From Sphagnum compactum (lineage: Eukaryota; Bryophyta; Sphagnopsida; Sphagnales): 64,000 bases of DNA. Every line of letters starts with the position of its first letter. Positions within the stretch are counted from its first letter, which is position 1. Location: assembly GCA_965153455.1 (NCBI GenBank), contig OZ234501.1, positions 2,232,001-2,296,000 on the forward strand, given 5' to 3'. A program made the translations under genes and the position numbers. Below are positions 25,300 to 36,810 of the stretch, piece after piece. Below the pieces are notes generated by a model. The model was not told where the DNA came from. It ran no database searches and saw only the letters and a list, made by a program, of their open reading frames with translations.

Positions 25300-26300
25300 G
25301 CAATTCTAATATATGGCTATTGGTGGTTATTCTATTGGTGGGTATTGGTTGTTTTTTTATTGGGGCTATTGCTGGCTATTAGTGACTATTGGTAGTTATT
25401 AATGGTTATTTTATTGGTGGCTATTAGTGGTTATTAGTGGTTATTCTATTAATGGCTATTGGTAGTTATTTTGTTGGTGGTTATTAATGGTCATTTTATT
25501 GGTGGCTATTAGTGGTTATTCTATTAATGGCTATTGGTAGCTATTCTATTGGTGGTTATTAATGGTCATTTTATTGGTGGCTATTAGTGGTTATTCTATT
25601 AATGGCTATTGGTAGCTATTCTATTGGTGGTTATTAATGGTCATTTTATTGGTGGCTATTAGTGGTTATTCTATTAATGGCTATTGGTAGCTATTCTATT
25701 GGTGGTTATTAATGGTCATTTTATTGGTGGCTATTAGTGGTTATTCTATTAATGGCTATTGGTAGCTATTCTATTGGTGGTTATTAATGGTCATTTTATT
25801 GGTGGCTATTAGTGCCTATTAGTGGCTATTCTATTGATGGCTATTGATGGCTATTGGTGGTTATTTTATTAATGGCTGTTAGTAGTTATTTTATTGGTGG
25901 TTATTAATGGTTATTCTATTGATGACTATTGGTGGTTATTTTATTAATGGCTATTAGTAGTTATTTTATTGGTGGCTATTGGTGGTTATTCTACTAAAGG
26001 CTATTAATAGTTATTTTATTGGTGGCTATTGGTGGTTATTAATAGCTATTATATTAGTGGTTATTGGTGGTTAAATTATTATTGGCTATTGGTGGCTATT
26101 GGTGGATATTTTATTATAGGCCATTCATGGTTATTTTATTGGTGGAAATTGATGGTTATTTTATTGGTGCCTATTAGTGGCTATTTTGTTGATGGTTTTT
26201 GGTGGTTATTCTATTGGTGGTTATTTTATGTTATAATATGATTTTTGGTGGCTATTATATTATAAGTTATTATTTGTTATGTTATGTTATATTATCATAG
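25300..26300 (+). repeat. GGTGGCTATT minisatellite with a 75-bp higher-order unit
   Basis: A 10- to 15-base word (GGTGGCTATT, AATGGCTATT, AGTGGTTATT) repeats for 1 kb. Between about 25426 and 25815 it forms a 75-bp higher-order unit: GGTGGCTATTAGTGG begins at 25501, 25576, 25651 and 25726, and the truncated next copy at 25801. The 75-bp unit looks like five 15-base subunits. Because 15 and 75 are multiples of three, long stop-free frames arise by chance; they are not genes. Confidence 0.9.
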
Positions 26301-26891
26301 GCTATTATTGGTTATTCTAGGTTATTTTACCTTAGGTCATTATATTATATTTGAAATTATTTTAAGTTATTATACTTAGGATAAAATAACTTATAATAAC
26401 ATAAAGTAGAATGACCTTGAATAACTTAAAGTAAAACTTGAAATAACATATATTAATTTAAAATAACGTAAGTTATAGCCTAAGGTTAATTGAATAATTT
26501 AATTTAAAATAAATTAAAAACCTATAATAAGCTAGCTAGGATACCTTAAGGTAAAATAACGTATAATAGTTTAGGGTATAATAATTTATAATAATTTATA
26601 ATAACATAGGGTATAAGTTAGAATAATTAAAGTAACCTAAAATAACATAGGATATATCATAAAGTAACATATATAGGGTATTTTAAACAACATAGAAATA
26701 AACTTATTTATTATAGTAAATTATAATATGAATTATGTCAACTAGTAATGAAACACAATGTTTACATAGTGATATTATCTTAAAATAACTTTCACTGGGG
26801 TGAAATTAGTAATAATGCAATGAACTTATTTCACTTTTAACGTCCCATAATGATTTAGGTTAATGAACTACAACCCACTTTTGTAGTAATG

Positions 26892-27549
26892 ATTTCTTCA
26901 TCCAAGATTTTGCCTTCATCATGACCCCAATCATTAACTTGTTAAGTAAAGTTGAGGTATTTGATTAAACCCCATAATGTAAAATTGCATGGGAAACCAT
27001 CAAGGAAAAGTGGATGGGTGCCCCAATTTTGATTGTTCCAAGGTGGGTTCTAAAATTTCATATACACATAGATATGGCAATGGGAGTTATGCCAACCCAA
27101 AATCCTAAATTGGAAAATGTGATCAGCCCGGTGTTTATGCTTATTGTCTTCTTAACATTGCAAAGAAAAATTACACCACTACTAAAATTAAAATAGAGGT
27201 TTTAGTTATGATTTATGCTTTGCATAAATTTTGGCATTACTTGTTAGGAATGAACAAGTTTATCTTCTATCATGTGGACCACTTAGCATTCATGTATTTG
27301 ATCAAGAAACCTTGGGTTTCTAACATGATAACAAAATGGTTGTTTTTCTTCTTGGAAAATGATTTTTTAATAATCTATAAACTAGGACAATCCCATTCAA
27401 TTATTGATGTTTTATCCAAACTACCAAACATTATTGAAAATTTAGGAGTTCTGAATCAAACCACAAATGTTTTGTCATTCCTCCTACAACTTATTTGGAC
27501 TACAAAAATTCATGATGACTATCTCACAATTGAAAACCTTTTAGTGTAG
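26892..27549 (+). pseudogene. RNase H region of Ty3/gypsy pol
   Basis: Pol similarity resumes immediately after the CACTA-like insertion: DFAFIM, APILIVPRW, then MIYALHKFWHYLLGMNK, HVDHLAFMYLIKKPWVSN, and ENDFLIIYKLGQSHSIIDVLS (27208-27549). Wild-type elements have a D-x-L-S end to this block and an Asp in VDH; both are recognisable here. An RNase H domain removes RNA from the hybrid. Frameshifts and stops near 27120-27200 break it. Confidence 0.75.
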
Positions 27550-27599
27550 TTTTCCTAGGAGCAAAAAAGGAAGTTGGCTTTCAAAGCTTTGCCTTTCAC

Positions 27600-28430
27600 T
27601 TTGCTCTAGAACTAGCTATTTAAATATGAGCATGATCAAATGTTAAGGAAATACTTACAAGGAAACCAAATCCACGTTGTGCTATAAGAAATGCACCAGG
27701 ATGTGGGAAGCGGACATTTTTTTTGCAAACATCAATAGTTGAAGATTTTGGATGTTAAATATTGGTGGCCAACTTTGCACAAAGACATTTTACAATACTA
27801 TTAATCTTGTGATAACCATCAACGTACAAAAAATTTGGTAAACATAAATATGGCCAAATTAGTAACCACAATGCTAATAGAACCTTTCATGAAGTGGGGG
27901 TTACACTTTATTGACCCATCAAGCTTGCTAATAGGCCTATTAAAAGTAGGTACATTTTGATAGTTACGAATATGCTACCAAATGGGTGGAAGCCAAAGCA
28001 TTCAAAACAAATATAACAATAATTACAACAAAGTTCATTTATGAATTATCCTTACCAAGTTTAGATGCCCAACCACTCACCTTGGTAAGTGACCAGGGAT
28101 GCATTTCATCAATATAGAAATTGAAATTCTTACCACCCATTTTTTGATGAAGCACACAAGTTTTACAACATATTAACCACAAGGAAATAACAAGGCAAAA
28201 TCAACAAATAAGGTGATTGGTATATTTTTGACCAAATTGGTCAATGATAAAAATATAGATTAGGAAGAACATCTCCATATTGTCCTTTATGACTACATGA
28301 CAACATTCAAGTTACAATAGGCTACACCCCATTTGAATTGGTCTATGGACTTCATTCAATGATGCCTACAAAATATTTGATGCCCACCACAAATACCTAA
28401 ACATTCAAGGATTTTTTTCTAGTCAAAGTT
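27600..28430 (+). pseudogene. Integrase remnant of Ty3/gypsy
   Basis: In order: a zinc-binding region remnant (HQDVGSGHF, YWWPTLHKDI, SCDNHQ) at about 27690-27825, the start of the catalytic core (EPFMKWGLHFIDP) near 27880, a broken middle with VSDQG-like DNA near 28090, a HKFYNILTT-type stretch, and the core end GYTPFELVYGLHSMMP near 28320-28370. Many stops and shifts. No chromodomain was seen after it. Integrase would insert element DNA into the chromosome; this one cannot. Confidence 0.7.
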
Positions 28431-29269
28431 TTCATGAGTAATAAAATGTCAAAAATTGGATGAGTCTAGTTAAGAGGCAATTGAGACTACAAGGCAATGG
28501 CAATAGGACCATGCTCTTTGGGCACACTACTACCAAAGTGGGGTGTAATTTACTAGCTTAAATCACTATGGGACTTTAAAAGTGAAATAACTTCATTGTA
28601 TTTTACTGATTTCACCTAGTGAAAGTTATTTCATTATAATATCACTATGTAGACATCATGTTTCATTTCGAGTTAACATAATTCACTATTACAATTTACT
28701 ATAGCAAATAGGTTTATTTCTATGTTTTTAAAAATATTTTATCTATGTTACTTTATGATATACCCTATATTATTTTAAGCTACTTTAGTTATTCTAACTT
28801 ATATTTTATGTTATTATAGGGTATTATAAATTATTGTACCCTAAATTATAATATGTTTATTTACCTTAAAATATCTTAACTAGTTTATTATAAGCTTTTA
28901 AATTATTTAAAATTAAATTATTCAACTAACTTTAGGTTATACCTTAGGTTATTTTATTTTAAATTAACATATGTTATTTCAAGTTATACTTTAAATTATT
29001 CAAGGTCATTCTACTTAATGTTATTATAAATTATTTTATCCGAAGCATAATAACTTTAAAATAATATAAAACAAAATATAATGACCTAAGGTAAAAATAA
29101 CTTAGAATAAAAAATAATAACCTATGAAAAATAATTTTAAATACCTTACAATGTAATAACTACCAATAGCTTATGATATTATAACATAGAATATCAAATA
29201 ATAATTTATAATACAATAATCACCAATAGTTGTAATATAACATATAATAACCAACAATAACTTATAATA

Positions 29270-29990
29270 CAATAACCATTAATAACTATTAATAAAATAG
29301 CCATCAATAACCACCAATAAAATAACCACCAATGGCTTACAATGGAATAATCACTAATAACCATTAATAGAATAGCCACAATAGCCATAATACAATAACC
29401 ACCAATAGCCATTAATAGAATACCCACCAATAGCCATTAATAGAATACCCACCAACAACCATTAATAGAATACCCACCAACAACCATTAATAGAATAACC
29501 ACCAATAGCCATTAATAGAATAACCACCAATAGCCATTAATAGAATACCCACCAATAGCCATTAATACAATACCCACCAATAGCCATTAATAGAATACCC
29601 ACCAATAGCCATTAACAGATTAATCACGAATAGCCATTAATATAATAGCCACCAATAGCCATTATAGATTAATCACGAATAACCATTAATAAAATACCCA
29701 CCAATAGCCATTAATACATTAATCACGAATAGACATTAATCACGAATAGCCATTAATAGAATAGCCACAATAGCCATTAATATAATAGCCACCAGTAACC
29801 ATTCATATAATAGCCACCAATATAATAACCACGAACAGCCACCAATAGAATAACTGCTAATGGCCATTAATAGAATAATCACCATTAACTATTAATAGAA
29901 TAATCACTAAAAAACATTAATATCCACAAATAGAATAAGTTCTAATAACCACTAATAACCACTAATAACATTAATAAAAAAATAACCAAT
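29270..29990 (-). repeat. CCACCAATAGCCATTAATAGAAT minisatellite
   Basis: Reverse-strand counterpart of the 25300-26300 array. The best-ordered part (about 29404-29600) has a 25-bp unit, AATAGCCATTAATAGAATACCCACC, with variants. The higher-order 75-bp structure of copy 1 is absent, so the arrays have changed independently. Confidence 0.85.
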
Positions 29991-30882
29991 AGCCATATAT
30001 TATAATTGTTTAGGATTGCCAAAAATAATATAAGGTGAAATAAGTTATAATAAACGAAAATAACTTAAGGAAAAATAATTTTCAATAGCCACAAATAATT
30101 TATAATAGCTATAATTAGTCTAAATTGAAATAATTTACAAAATAGCCAAAAGAACATAGAATAGACAAAAAAACTTACAATACCTGAAAATAACCTAAGG
30201 TGAAATAAGTTTAATAAAATCAGCACTTTTAAGATTATAATCCTAAACCCAAACCACACCAAGAATTGTATCTTTTTCCAAATATTTTTAAACCATAGCT
30301 GCCATGTTTGAGAAGAATAAAAAAAAAAAATTATAATAACTGCAAGTAGTCTAAATTGAAATAATTTACAATAGCAAAAAAAACTTACAATTGCTGAAAA
30401 TAGCTTAAGGTGAAATAAGTTAAAATAACCAAAACTAAATTAAAATAACCAAAAGTAGCCTAGGGTGAAATAACTAAAAATAACCAAAAGTAATTGAGAA
30501 TAACAATAAATAGCCGTAAATAATGTAGGGTGAAATAATTTAAATTAATGAAAAATAGTCATATAATGATTAAAAGTAGTTTAACATAGGTAATATTATT
30601 AACATAAAAAAATTCCATTTACTAAACTTTTTTTCAAAAGAATGGTCATTGAAATGTTATTGAATAATGATATTCAACTTTTTTTTGTTCAAATGAGTTT
30701 AAATTTTCAAAAGGAAATAAATGTAATTATGTACATTATTGAATTTTTAAAAAAAATAAATTCGAATCATTTCGTTTGAACAAAATCTCAGTAAGATATG
30801 AATTTTCAAAGTTTATGTTTTTGTAATGTTTAAAATGAAGTATTTGATAAACAGAATGTAATGTAAAATATTATCACAACAA

Positions 30883-30950
30883 GTGGGGTGGTTTGATGGC
30901 AAAGGTGTTTGCCCCATTCCAAAGGTGAAGGGATCAAACCGCATGGGTGG
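30883..30950 (+). repeat. tRNA-like/SINE-head-like segment in CACTA element
   Basis: TGGTTTGATGG (30889-30899) and GGGATCAAACC (30930-30940) resemble Pol III box A and box B at roughly tRNA spacing. It matches the segment on the minus strand at 24480-24550. Stem pairing is poor, so it is not called a tRNA. Confidence 0.4.
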
Positions 30951-31386
30951 TGTTGTGTGTTGTCAACAATGTTATGTTGACCGAATATTCTCCTATCGAA
31001 TTCTTAGGTTAGGTGCCTAGGTTGATTATGTGGCCTACCTACCTACCTAGGCTAGGTTTTTAACCTAGCGTAGGTAGTGACATGTGTCAATAAATAATAG
31101 GTTTTAAAAATCATGAAATTATCAATAATATTATATATTAAATAATTAAAATTTAATTAATTTTCATACTAGTTAGTTTATTAACTAACAAGTGAATGGT
31201 TTGGTAAATTTGTATTTCACTTTAGAGTAACCTTGTTTCATTAGCACCTAATGAAACAAGTCATTGTCCGTAGCAACTAGTCCCCGTTCATTAAGGGGTT
31301 AAACAATTTCACTAAGTAAAAATGTCCAAATTCACTCAAAAATCTAGTGAAACCCATAGTGAACTAGGATGCATTTCCTAGTAGTG

Positions 31387-32259
31387 GCACAACAACATTA
31401 CAAACCACTATTTCTAGGATGGCACAAGGTTTTCATTTGGGAGCATTAAGGAATCCAATGAACTCCATCTTGGTCCAAAGGAACCCAAAGATATTTAAGT
31501 TAAATGCTTCCAAAATTTGAATCCAATTCTTAGGATCCAAAGTGCATGCCTTTTCATTGAAGTAGTGCTTACCCAACGATCATTGGATATTGGCCATTTT
31601 TGCACATCCTTTTGATATGTGATGGTTCACCAACCAATACCATGTCATTTTGGAATACGATCTTTACCTTTACCAATTCAAATAAAAAGGGCACCATCCC
31701 ATTCATTGTTTCCTCTTGTTAAAAATTTATGTTTGTCTTTGCATTTTAGTTATTTGTTGCTTCCTTCTAGTTTGTGTGAGATCAAAATGAGGGGGAGTTT
31801 CAACAAGAAATAGGGAAAAAAAATAGCCATAGATCAAGGAAAAAGATTGAAGGAGATGGAAAAAGAAGAAGAAGAGGGAGTATTGAAACCAAAAAAAACG
31901 CACCAAAACCAAAAACAAAGAAACAAAAAAGGGAAAAATTAGTAGTTTAGTGAGCCTTTTTAGTAGGGGAAAGTTGGTTTTCACCAAAATGAACAAATTT
32001 AAGATGTGGGTAGCTAGCAAGGATGTCAAATGGACAAGAAAATTGGCATTTTTGGCTTCACTAGTGTGTAGTTGGGACCCATACATCCATTAGTCAAGGA
32101 GTTTTTACAATCCATTGTTTAGTTCAAGCTCAAGTCAATAAAATCAATAATATAAGTGTTTCAATATTCATTACCAAAAATGTTGTGGGTTAGACGTTGT
32201 GTTTGCCATAGGTAGGAATCAACAAATTACCACTAATTAAACAAGCAAACATAACAAAA
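31387..32259. other. Tail of retroelement region, low information
   Basis: DNA after the second CACTA insertion. Codon remnants in the plus frames lack a firm motif. A purine-rich stretch at about 31790-31950 (GGAAAAAG, GAAGAAGAAGAGG) gives Phe/Leu-rich minus-strand frames (31727-32086) that look like composition effects. Confidence 0.35.
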
Positions 32260-34450
32260 ATGTGCATCACAATGGTCCCCCTGGATGCAATAGTTAAAAA
32301 GGAAAGTTGGAAAGTTTCCCAATTGAAAAGGAAATACATGGCACAGATGTTGGTGTTCATCCAAGCAATTTGGTCAATGGGGAGTCAAAACACATATGTG
32401 AACAAGAAGTCCATGCTTATTGTTGCCTTGGCAAAACAAGGGAAGTAGATCAATTGGTCTGCTATTGTTTTTGGTAACATGTAGGCTGGGTTACATTTTT
32501 GACACTCGCGAAATCAAGTTAGGAAGAATTAGTAACGAACTAAAATTTGACCTAGCCTAGATCTTTGGACATTCAACTTTGAAATTGGTTTTTGACCATC
32601 CAAGTTTGCAACTACTAAAATCAAAGGATGAGAATGATTCAAATGAAAACATGCCAAGGGGGCAATATAACAATGCACACCACATGGGTGTAAAGGTGCT
32701 TTCAAAAAATGACCCTATTGCATTAGACAAAGCACCAATAAGACCTTCCAACATTAGTCAATCCAACGAATTAACCATCGAAAATTGTGGAAATACCAAA
32801 AACCAATGAACCATAATTGACATTAGAATCCTATGGACTAGCAAACTTGTTGATGGATTTGAGGACTTGGAACATGGGTAAATTGATATTGCATAATGCT
32901 AATGGTCAATCACAATCACTTGGGAAACATATTTCAATGTTATGGTCACCAAAAATCCCATGAAGTTTGAAAAAGAAGATGAAGACAAGGAGCCCAAGTT
33001 CCACCATGCCTCCTTCAATTTATGGTACACTTAGAATGGCTTGACCAAATTCACCTACAAAAGACAATGCACTAAAGCTAACCCCTTCCAACCTTTTTCA
33101 AATTTTGCATGATAGGTTGCGATGAGATTTAACTTCGGTACATGATATATCAAAATCTGATACACCATCAAAATTCATTTTTGGTGGAATTAATCCAAGA
33201 ATCCTTCCATTCCCAATGGACATTGACACTCCCACAACATCATGACAATTATAAGTGTCGTTTTTGGTAAGACTATAACTTTGTGGCACTCATGGATTTG
33301 TACAAGGTAGACCCTATTTGTAGGGCCTTTCTTCACCCCTACCATCTTTTTTTAAGGGCTTGGAACATGAACACTTGTTGCTTTTTAGTAATTATGTGCA
33401 AGTAGTAACAAAATTGGGACAAGCTTTCTAGGCAACCATTACTGAAAATTGGTAGTAATAAAAGACATGCAAAAAACACAACATGAGGTGCTAGACCTCA
33501 AAAGGAAGTTGCAAAGGTTGCAAACATTTTATCAACAAGACTTTTTGGCTATTCAAGGCCTATAGACTAAACTATAAAATTTCCAAAGTGTCTAGCCCAT
33601 ATTAAATAAAACCATAAATAAAATGAAAATTATTGGAACAACAAGAACTAAAAAATTGGATTTTGGCAATCAATATTGCCTTGGATGCACTATAAGGGGG
33701 AACAATCAAGTGGAGCTTAAATGGGGAAAAAAAAGTAGAATTGAGAAACCTTAAAGTTGTTGGTCAACGTGATTGACAAAGAGCTCATGTTGGCTAAGGA
33801 GAAAGCCAATAAGGTAAAGTAGGAGACCATCCTTGGGTGGAAGGCTAAAAAATACAAGATGTAAACTTAAAACAACCTACCCAAAAAATTGAACTTGTGT
33901 AGAAGAACATTTAGGACATGAAAGTAGTTCCACCCTTGAATTAGGAAGAGATTTATGCATTGGAATAGGAGTGTAGAAGGAGGGTAAAAGATGTAAATGG
34001 CTACCCATTGGATGGAAAAATTTCAGATTTTGAATATGGAGGTAGATTTAATGATTTATCAACAAAAAAACAAAGAAGGTATGTTGGAACAATGGGACCT
34101 ATACATGAAAAAAATATTGAAATGTTCAATGAGGCATTTACCAGTTATTGGCAAGATGAGCAACTTTAAAATGTAAGATTTGACACTTACTGAAATGCCT
34201 TCTCTCGCTACCAACTATTGGAATTAAATTTCAATGCTTCCCCAATACACATGAATACCAAGATGTTCATTGGCTTTGATAGTTGACAAAGTGTGGAACA
34301 TGATATTAGAACCAACATGGAAATGGATTCTAAGCCTAAAATTGTTATAACACTGGCTATAAATACCGCATGGCATGTTGAAGATGTTGTGGGACCTTTT
34401 AAAGTTGTTGGAAAGGCCTATTGCCATGATAAAACAATCTTGTTGTTTCA
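32260..34450 (+). pseudogene. Decayed coding remnants, family not recognised
   Basis: Short plus-strand frames (32260-32448, 32579-32809) joined by broken frames read as Lys-rich, protein-like sequence, for instance KVSQLKRKYMAQMLVFIQAIW and INWSAIVFGNM. The style is that of retroelement Gag or plant mobile-domain proteins, but no defining motif survives, so no function is given. Stops and shifts are frequent, and the minus-strand frames at 32557, 33098 and 34224 are probably shadows. Confidence 0.3.
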
Positions 34451-36590
34451 TTTAGGCAAGTGATCATAAGGATGTGATTACAAATAGGAGGCAAGATTAT
34501 GTTGGGATTTTTTATATATAAAACTTGAATATTGGATTTTATTGATTATTGAATTTTACTATTAAAAAATGACTATTGATTTTCACTACCAAAATTGATT
34601 ACTGGATTTATGTTACTATTAAATTGTTATTTATTTCTAGTACCAAAAACATTAGTGATTATATATAACTACTAGTTAGGATTTTCTAAATTGATGATAA
34701 GATTGACTTTTATTATTTTTAGAGAGATTTTAGGATATCCATTATTTAAAATAAGATGATTGTTTTGGACATATTCATATTATGGTTCGATGTACTTAGA
34801 GGTCAAGTTTTTTGTAAGTCCAACATAATTTGTGTATTGTACTTTGATGTTGTTATAATTCAAGTTCTTGTATTCTTGATCATTAAGGACATGCTTTTCA
34901 TTTCAAAGGTGTATTTGATTCATAAAAGTCAAGCGTTGTCATTTTTCTTACTAAGATTTGTTATTTTAAATATTTGTAAGATTTCAATAGCCTATTTGTA
35001 CTACTACTTTTAAAATTTCTATGGTTATTTGTCATTTAAAACTTGCATAAGTGTATTTTCACTTTTTTCTCCTATTATTTTATTATTCAAAACCCAAAAT
35101 ATTTTTCAGATGGCCTTAATATCATGTCTTTAATTTCTTTATCATAGTTGTATTTTTTTGCAATGTTTACAACAATGCAAGCTTCTACATCTCATTCATG
35201 TGTTGTTGCCTACTTCATTGTGTTCAAATTTCATTGGAGTTTCAAAAATGTCTATACTATTAAACTTTGTTGTTCGTTGCATCTTTTCAACTTGTTTTGC
35301 TTTTGCTTGCATAGTCATGTTTTTTGCTATAGGTGTATATAACAACACCACCTTCTTTACAAGACAAACTTTAATGCTACTTTGGCAATTTGCTCACATT
35401 GTCACTTCATTCAAGGTGACATTTCATGCTTTGAGCTCGCAACACTTTTACAATGTTCATATGTTGAATGTACATTCCAACTTGAACAATTTGCTTTTGC
35501 AAAGAAGTTTATTCAACCCTTCATTTCCTATTTCTTATGAGTTGTTGAAGTGATTGAATACTAACATGTGTTTTTGTGTTTGCAAAGACTCAAATTCAAG
35601 AAGCTTAAATGGTGCAATGGCAAATTGCTTACACTCTTGTGATTGTCCATACTTTTTATAACTTGATATCATGGTGCCAAAAATGTCCATCGAAGCAATA
35701 GACCTTTGTTGTTGTCGCAAGTTTGCTGCTTGAGGAGGTTAGGTTTTGTATATTTTGATGGAACAACTAGAGCCTTGTTGTTGTAGAAGACATGCAAAGT
35801 GAAAAGGGTGTTGTCTTCTAGCAATGGCTTTGGAGTAGAGCAACATGGCTTTAGGGAGCATGCTTTGAGAACAAGGGAATATCTTAGAACTTAGGGAACT
35901 TTAGTACTCAATAGAAATATTGAGTTAAAGAGCCCTTTTATAGGCTATTACCAAACATTATCAGTTTAGTTAAGAAATCTAATTTTCTTAACGATTTGGT
36001 GTTAAGTTCCCAAGGCCGCCATTACATTTCTTTAACATCATGTTGCCACCAACTCTCGCGCAACCAGCTACATCATACTTGATGTCACCTTAACTTTATA
36101 GTTGAAAATCTCTCAGAGCTTGCACAATTCTTAACATTTACATATGGACTACTTACCATCAGGACTGAACGCACCTTAAGGAAGGTGTACAAACTTTGGC
36201 AGTGGTCAAGGCCACAGGAAAGTGCTATGGACTGTCAGCGCAATTAGGACCTGCATATTTTCATTTTCACACCTGGGACTGTCTTGTATACTTGTCAAGC
36301 CTTGTGTTTCTGCCTCTGTTGTTGTCCCTTGTTTCTAACCACATAGGTCTTTATGCACTCAACCATCTTTCATCCTTTTAATTTACGTTCTAGCTACTTG
36401 TAGTTTTGTATCAAAGTGCCCATTCCAGACTTGTTAAGGCAATGTGTACATCTTAGGTTGATCTGTAAAATTCCCCATCTCTATGCTCAATGCTCATTTC
36501 CTGATGTTTAAAATATAGGTATCTACTTTTTAAAATTGAAGGACATATCATATACATGTCATCAGCAAAGATGCAAATTGCAAACCTGCA
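34451..36590. other. Intergenic stretch, no gene recognised
   Basis: The longest open frame is 131 codons (plus, 35158-35553), rich in Cys, Phe and Leu, without a known motif; a minus-strand frame at 35535-35720 is Gln-rich at its start. Neither has supporting splice or promoter context. Not called as genes. Confidence 0.4.
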
Positions 36591-36599
36591 AACTTACCT

Positions 36600-36810
36600 G
36601 CATTGTTTGGGGAGAAGGATTGGAAGTTGAGGCTGATCATACCGTCCGGACCCAAAATGAAAGGAGAAAGAGAGGGATTTAGGGTTGACCCAGCACCTGC
36701 CAGTGTACCATCCATTGGAAACCCCTTATGTGGGGGTAAGGATCTCGAACCCGGCAGCTGTTCTGGGAATGTGAGCCTTGCACAAGGCAGGAGCTGAGCC
36801 AGGGACCCAA
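36600..36810 (-). repeat. Candidate tRNA-derived SINE
   Basis: On the minus strand CCCTGGCTCAGCTC (36791-36804) resembles a box A and GGGTTCGAGATCC (36740-36752) a box B, about 50 bases apart. The rest (GCACCTGCCAGTGTACC and on) would be the SINE body, ending near 36600. Box B has one extra base against consensus. The plus-strand open frame across it (36603-36797) is probably not a gene. Confidence 0.45.

Larger units (their letters stand above)
24066..26891 (+). mobile_element. Non-autonomous CACTA-like element, family B copy 1, inside pol
   Basis: The left end reads CACTACACCAAAATG and the right end, reverse complemented, CATTACTACAAAAGTGGG; both continue into TTAGTTCA/GTAGTTCA. Flanks are ATT at 24063-24065 and 26892-26894, a 3-bp target duplication. 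TAGTGAA and TTCACTA words recur in the first 200 bases (subterminal repeats). The interior holds a tRNA-like segment, AT-rich DNA and a large GGTGGCTATT repeat array. No transposase. It is an inverted relative of 28525-31386: the left 250 bases here match the reverse complement of the right end there. Length 2826 bp. Confidence 0.85.
28525..31386 (-). mobile_element. Non-autonomous CACTA-like element, family B copy 2, inverted
   Basis: Ends CACTACTACCAAAGTGGGG (left) and, reverse complemented from the right, CACTACTAGGAAATGC, close to the classical CACTACTAGAAA terminus. GCA flanks both ends (28522-28524 and 31387-31389). Read on the minus strand it follows the plan of copy 1: the TIR, then TTAGTTCACTATGGGTTTCA, TAGTGAA subterminal words, a tRNA-like segment, AT-rich DNA and a minisatellite. 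No transposase. Length 2862 bp. The family's shared structure and separate target duplications show two independent insertions. Confidence 0.88.
21400..32000 (+). mobile_element. Decayed Ty3/gypsy retrotransposon with two later insertions
   Basis: Plus-strand remnants in the order zinc knuckle, protease, reverse transcriptase, RNase H, integrase define a Ty3/gypsy element, heavily broken by stops and frameshifts. Two CACTA-like elements lie within it: one inside the RT/RNase H connection at 24066-26891 and one after the integrase core at 28525-31386. Coding similarity resumes exactly after the first insertion. LTRs were not identified, so the outer limits are approximate. It is certainly non-functional. 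Large parts keep similarity in several frames, which fits an old copy drifting by point mutation and small indels. Confidence 0.7.

Noticed and set aside
25426-25815. Regular repeats considered as a CRISPR-like array
   Set aside because: Units are contiguous 75-bp tandem repeats without unique spacers, in a plant transposon.
30883-30950. Considered as a genuine tRNA gene
   Set aside because: Only box A/B-like words are present; acceptor and T stems do not pair.
35158-35553. 131-codon plus-strand open frame
   Set aside because: No recognised domain, unusual Cys/Phe/Leu composition and no gene context; could be chance in AT-rich DNA.
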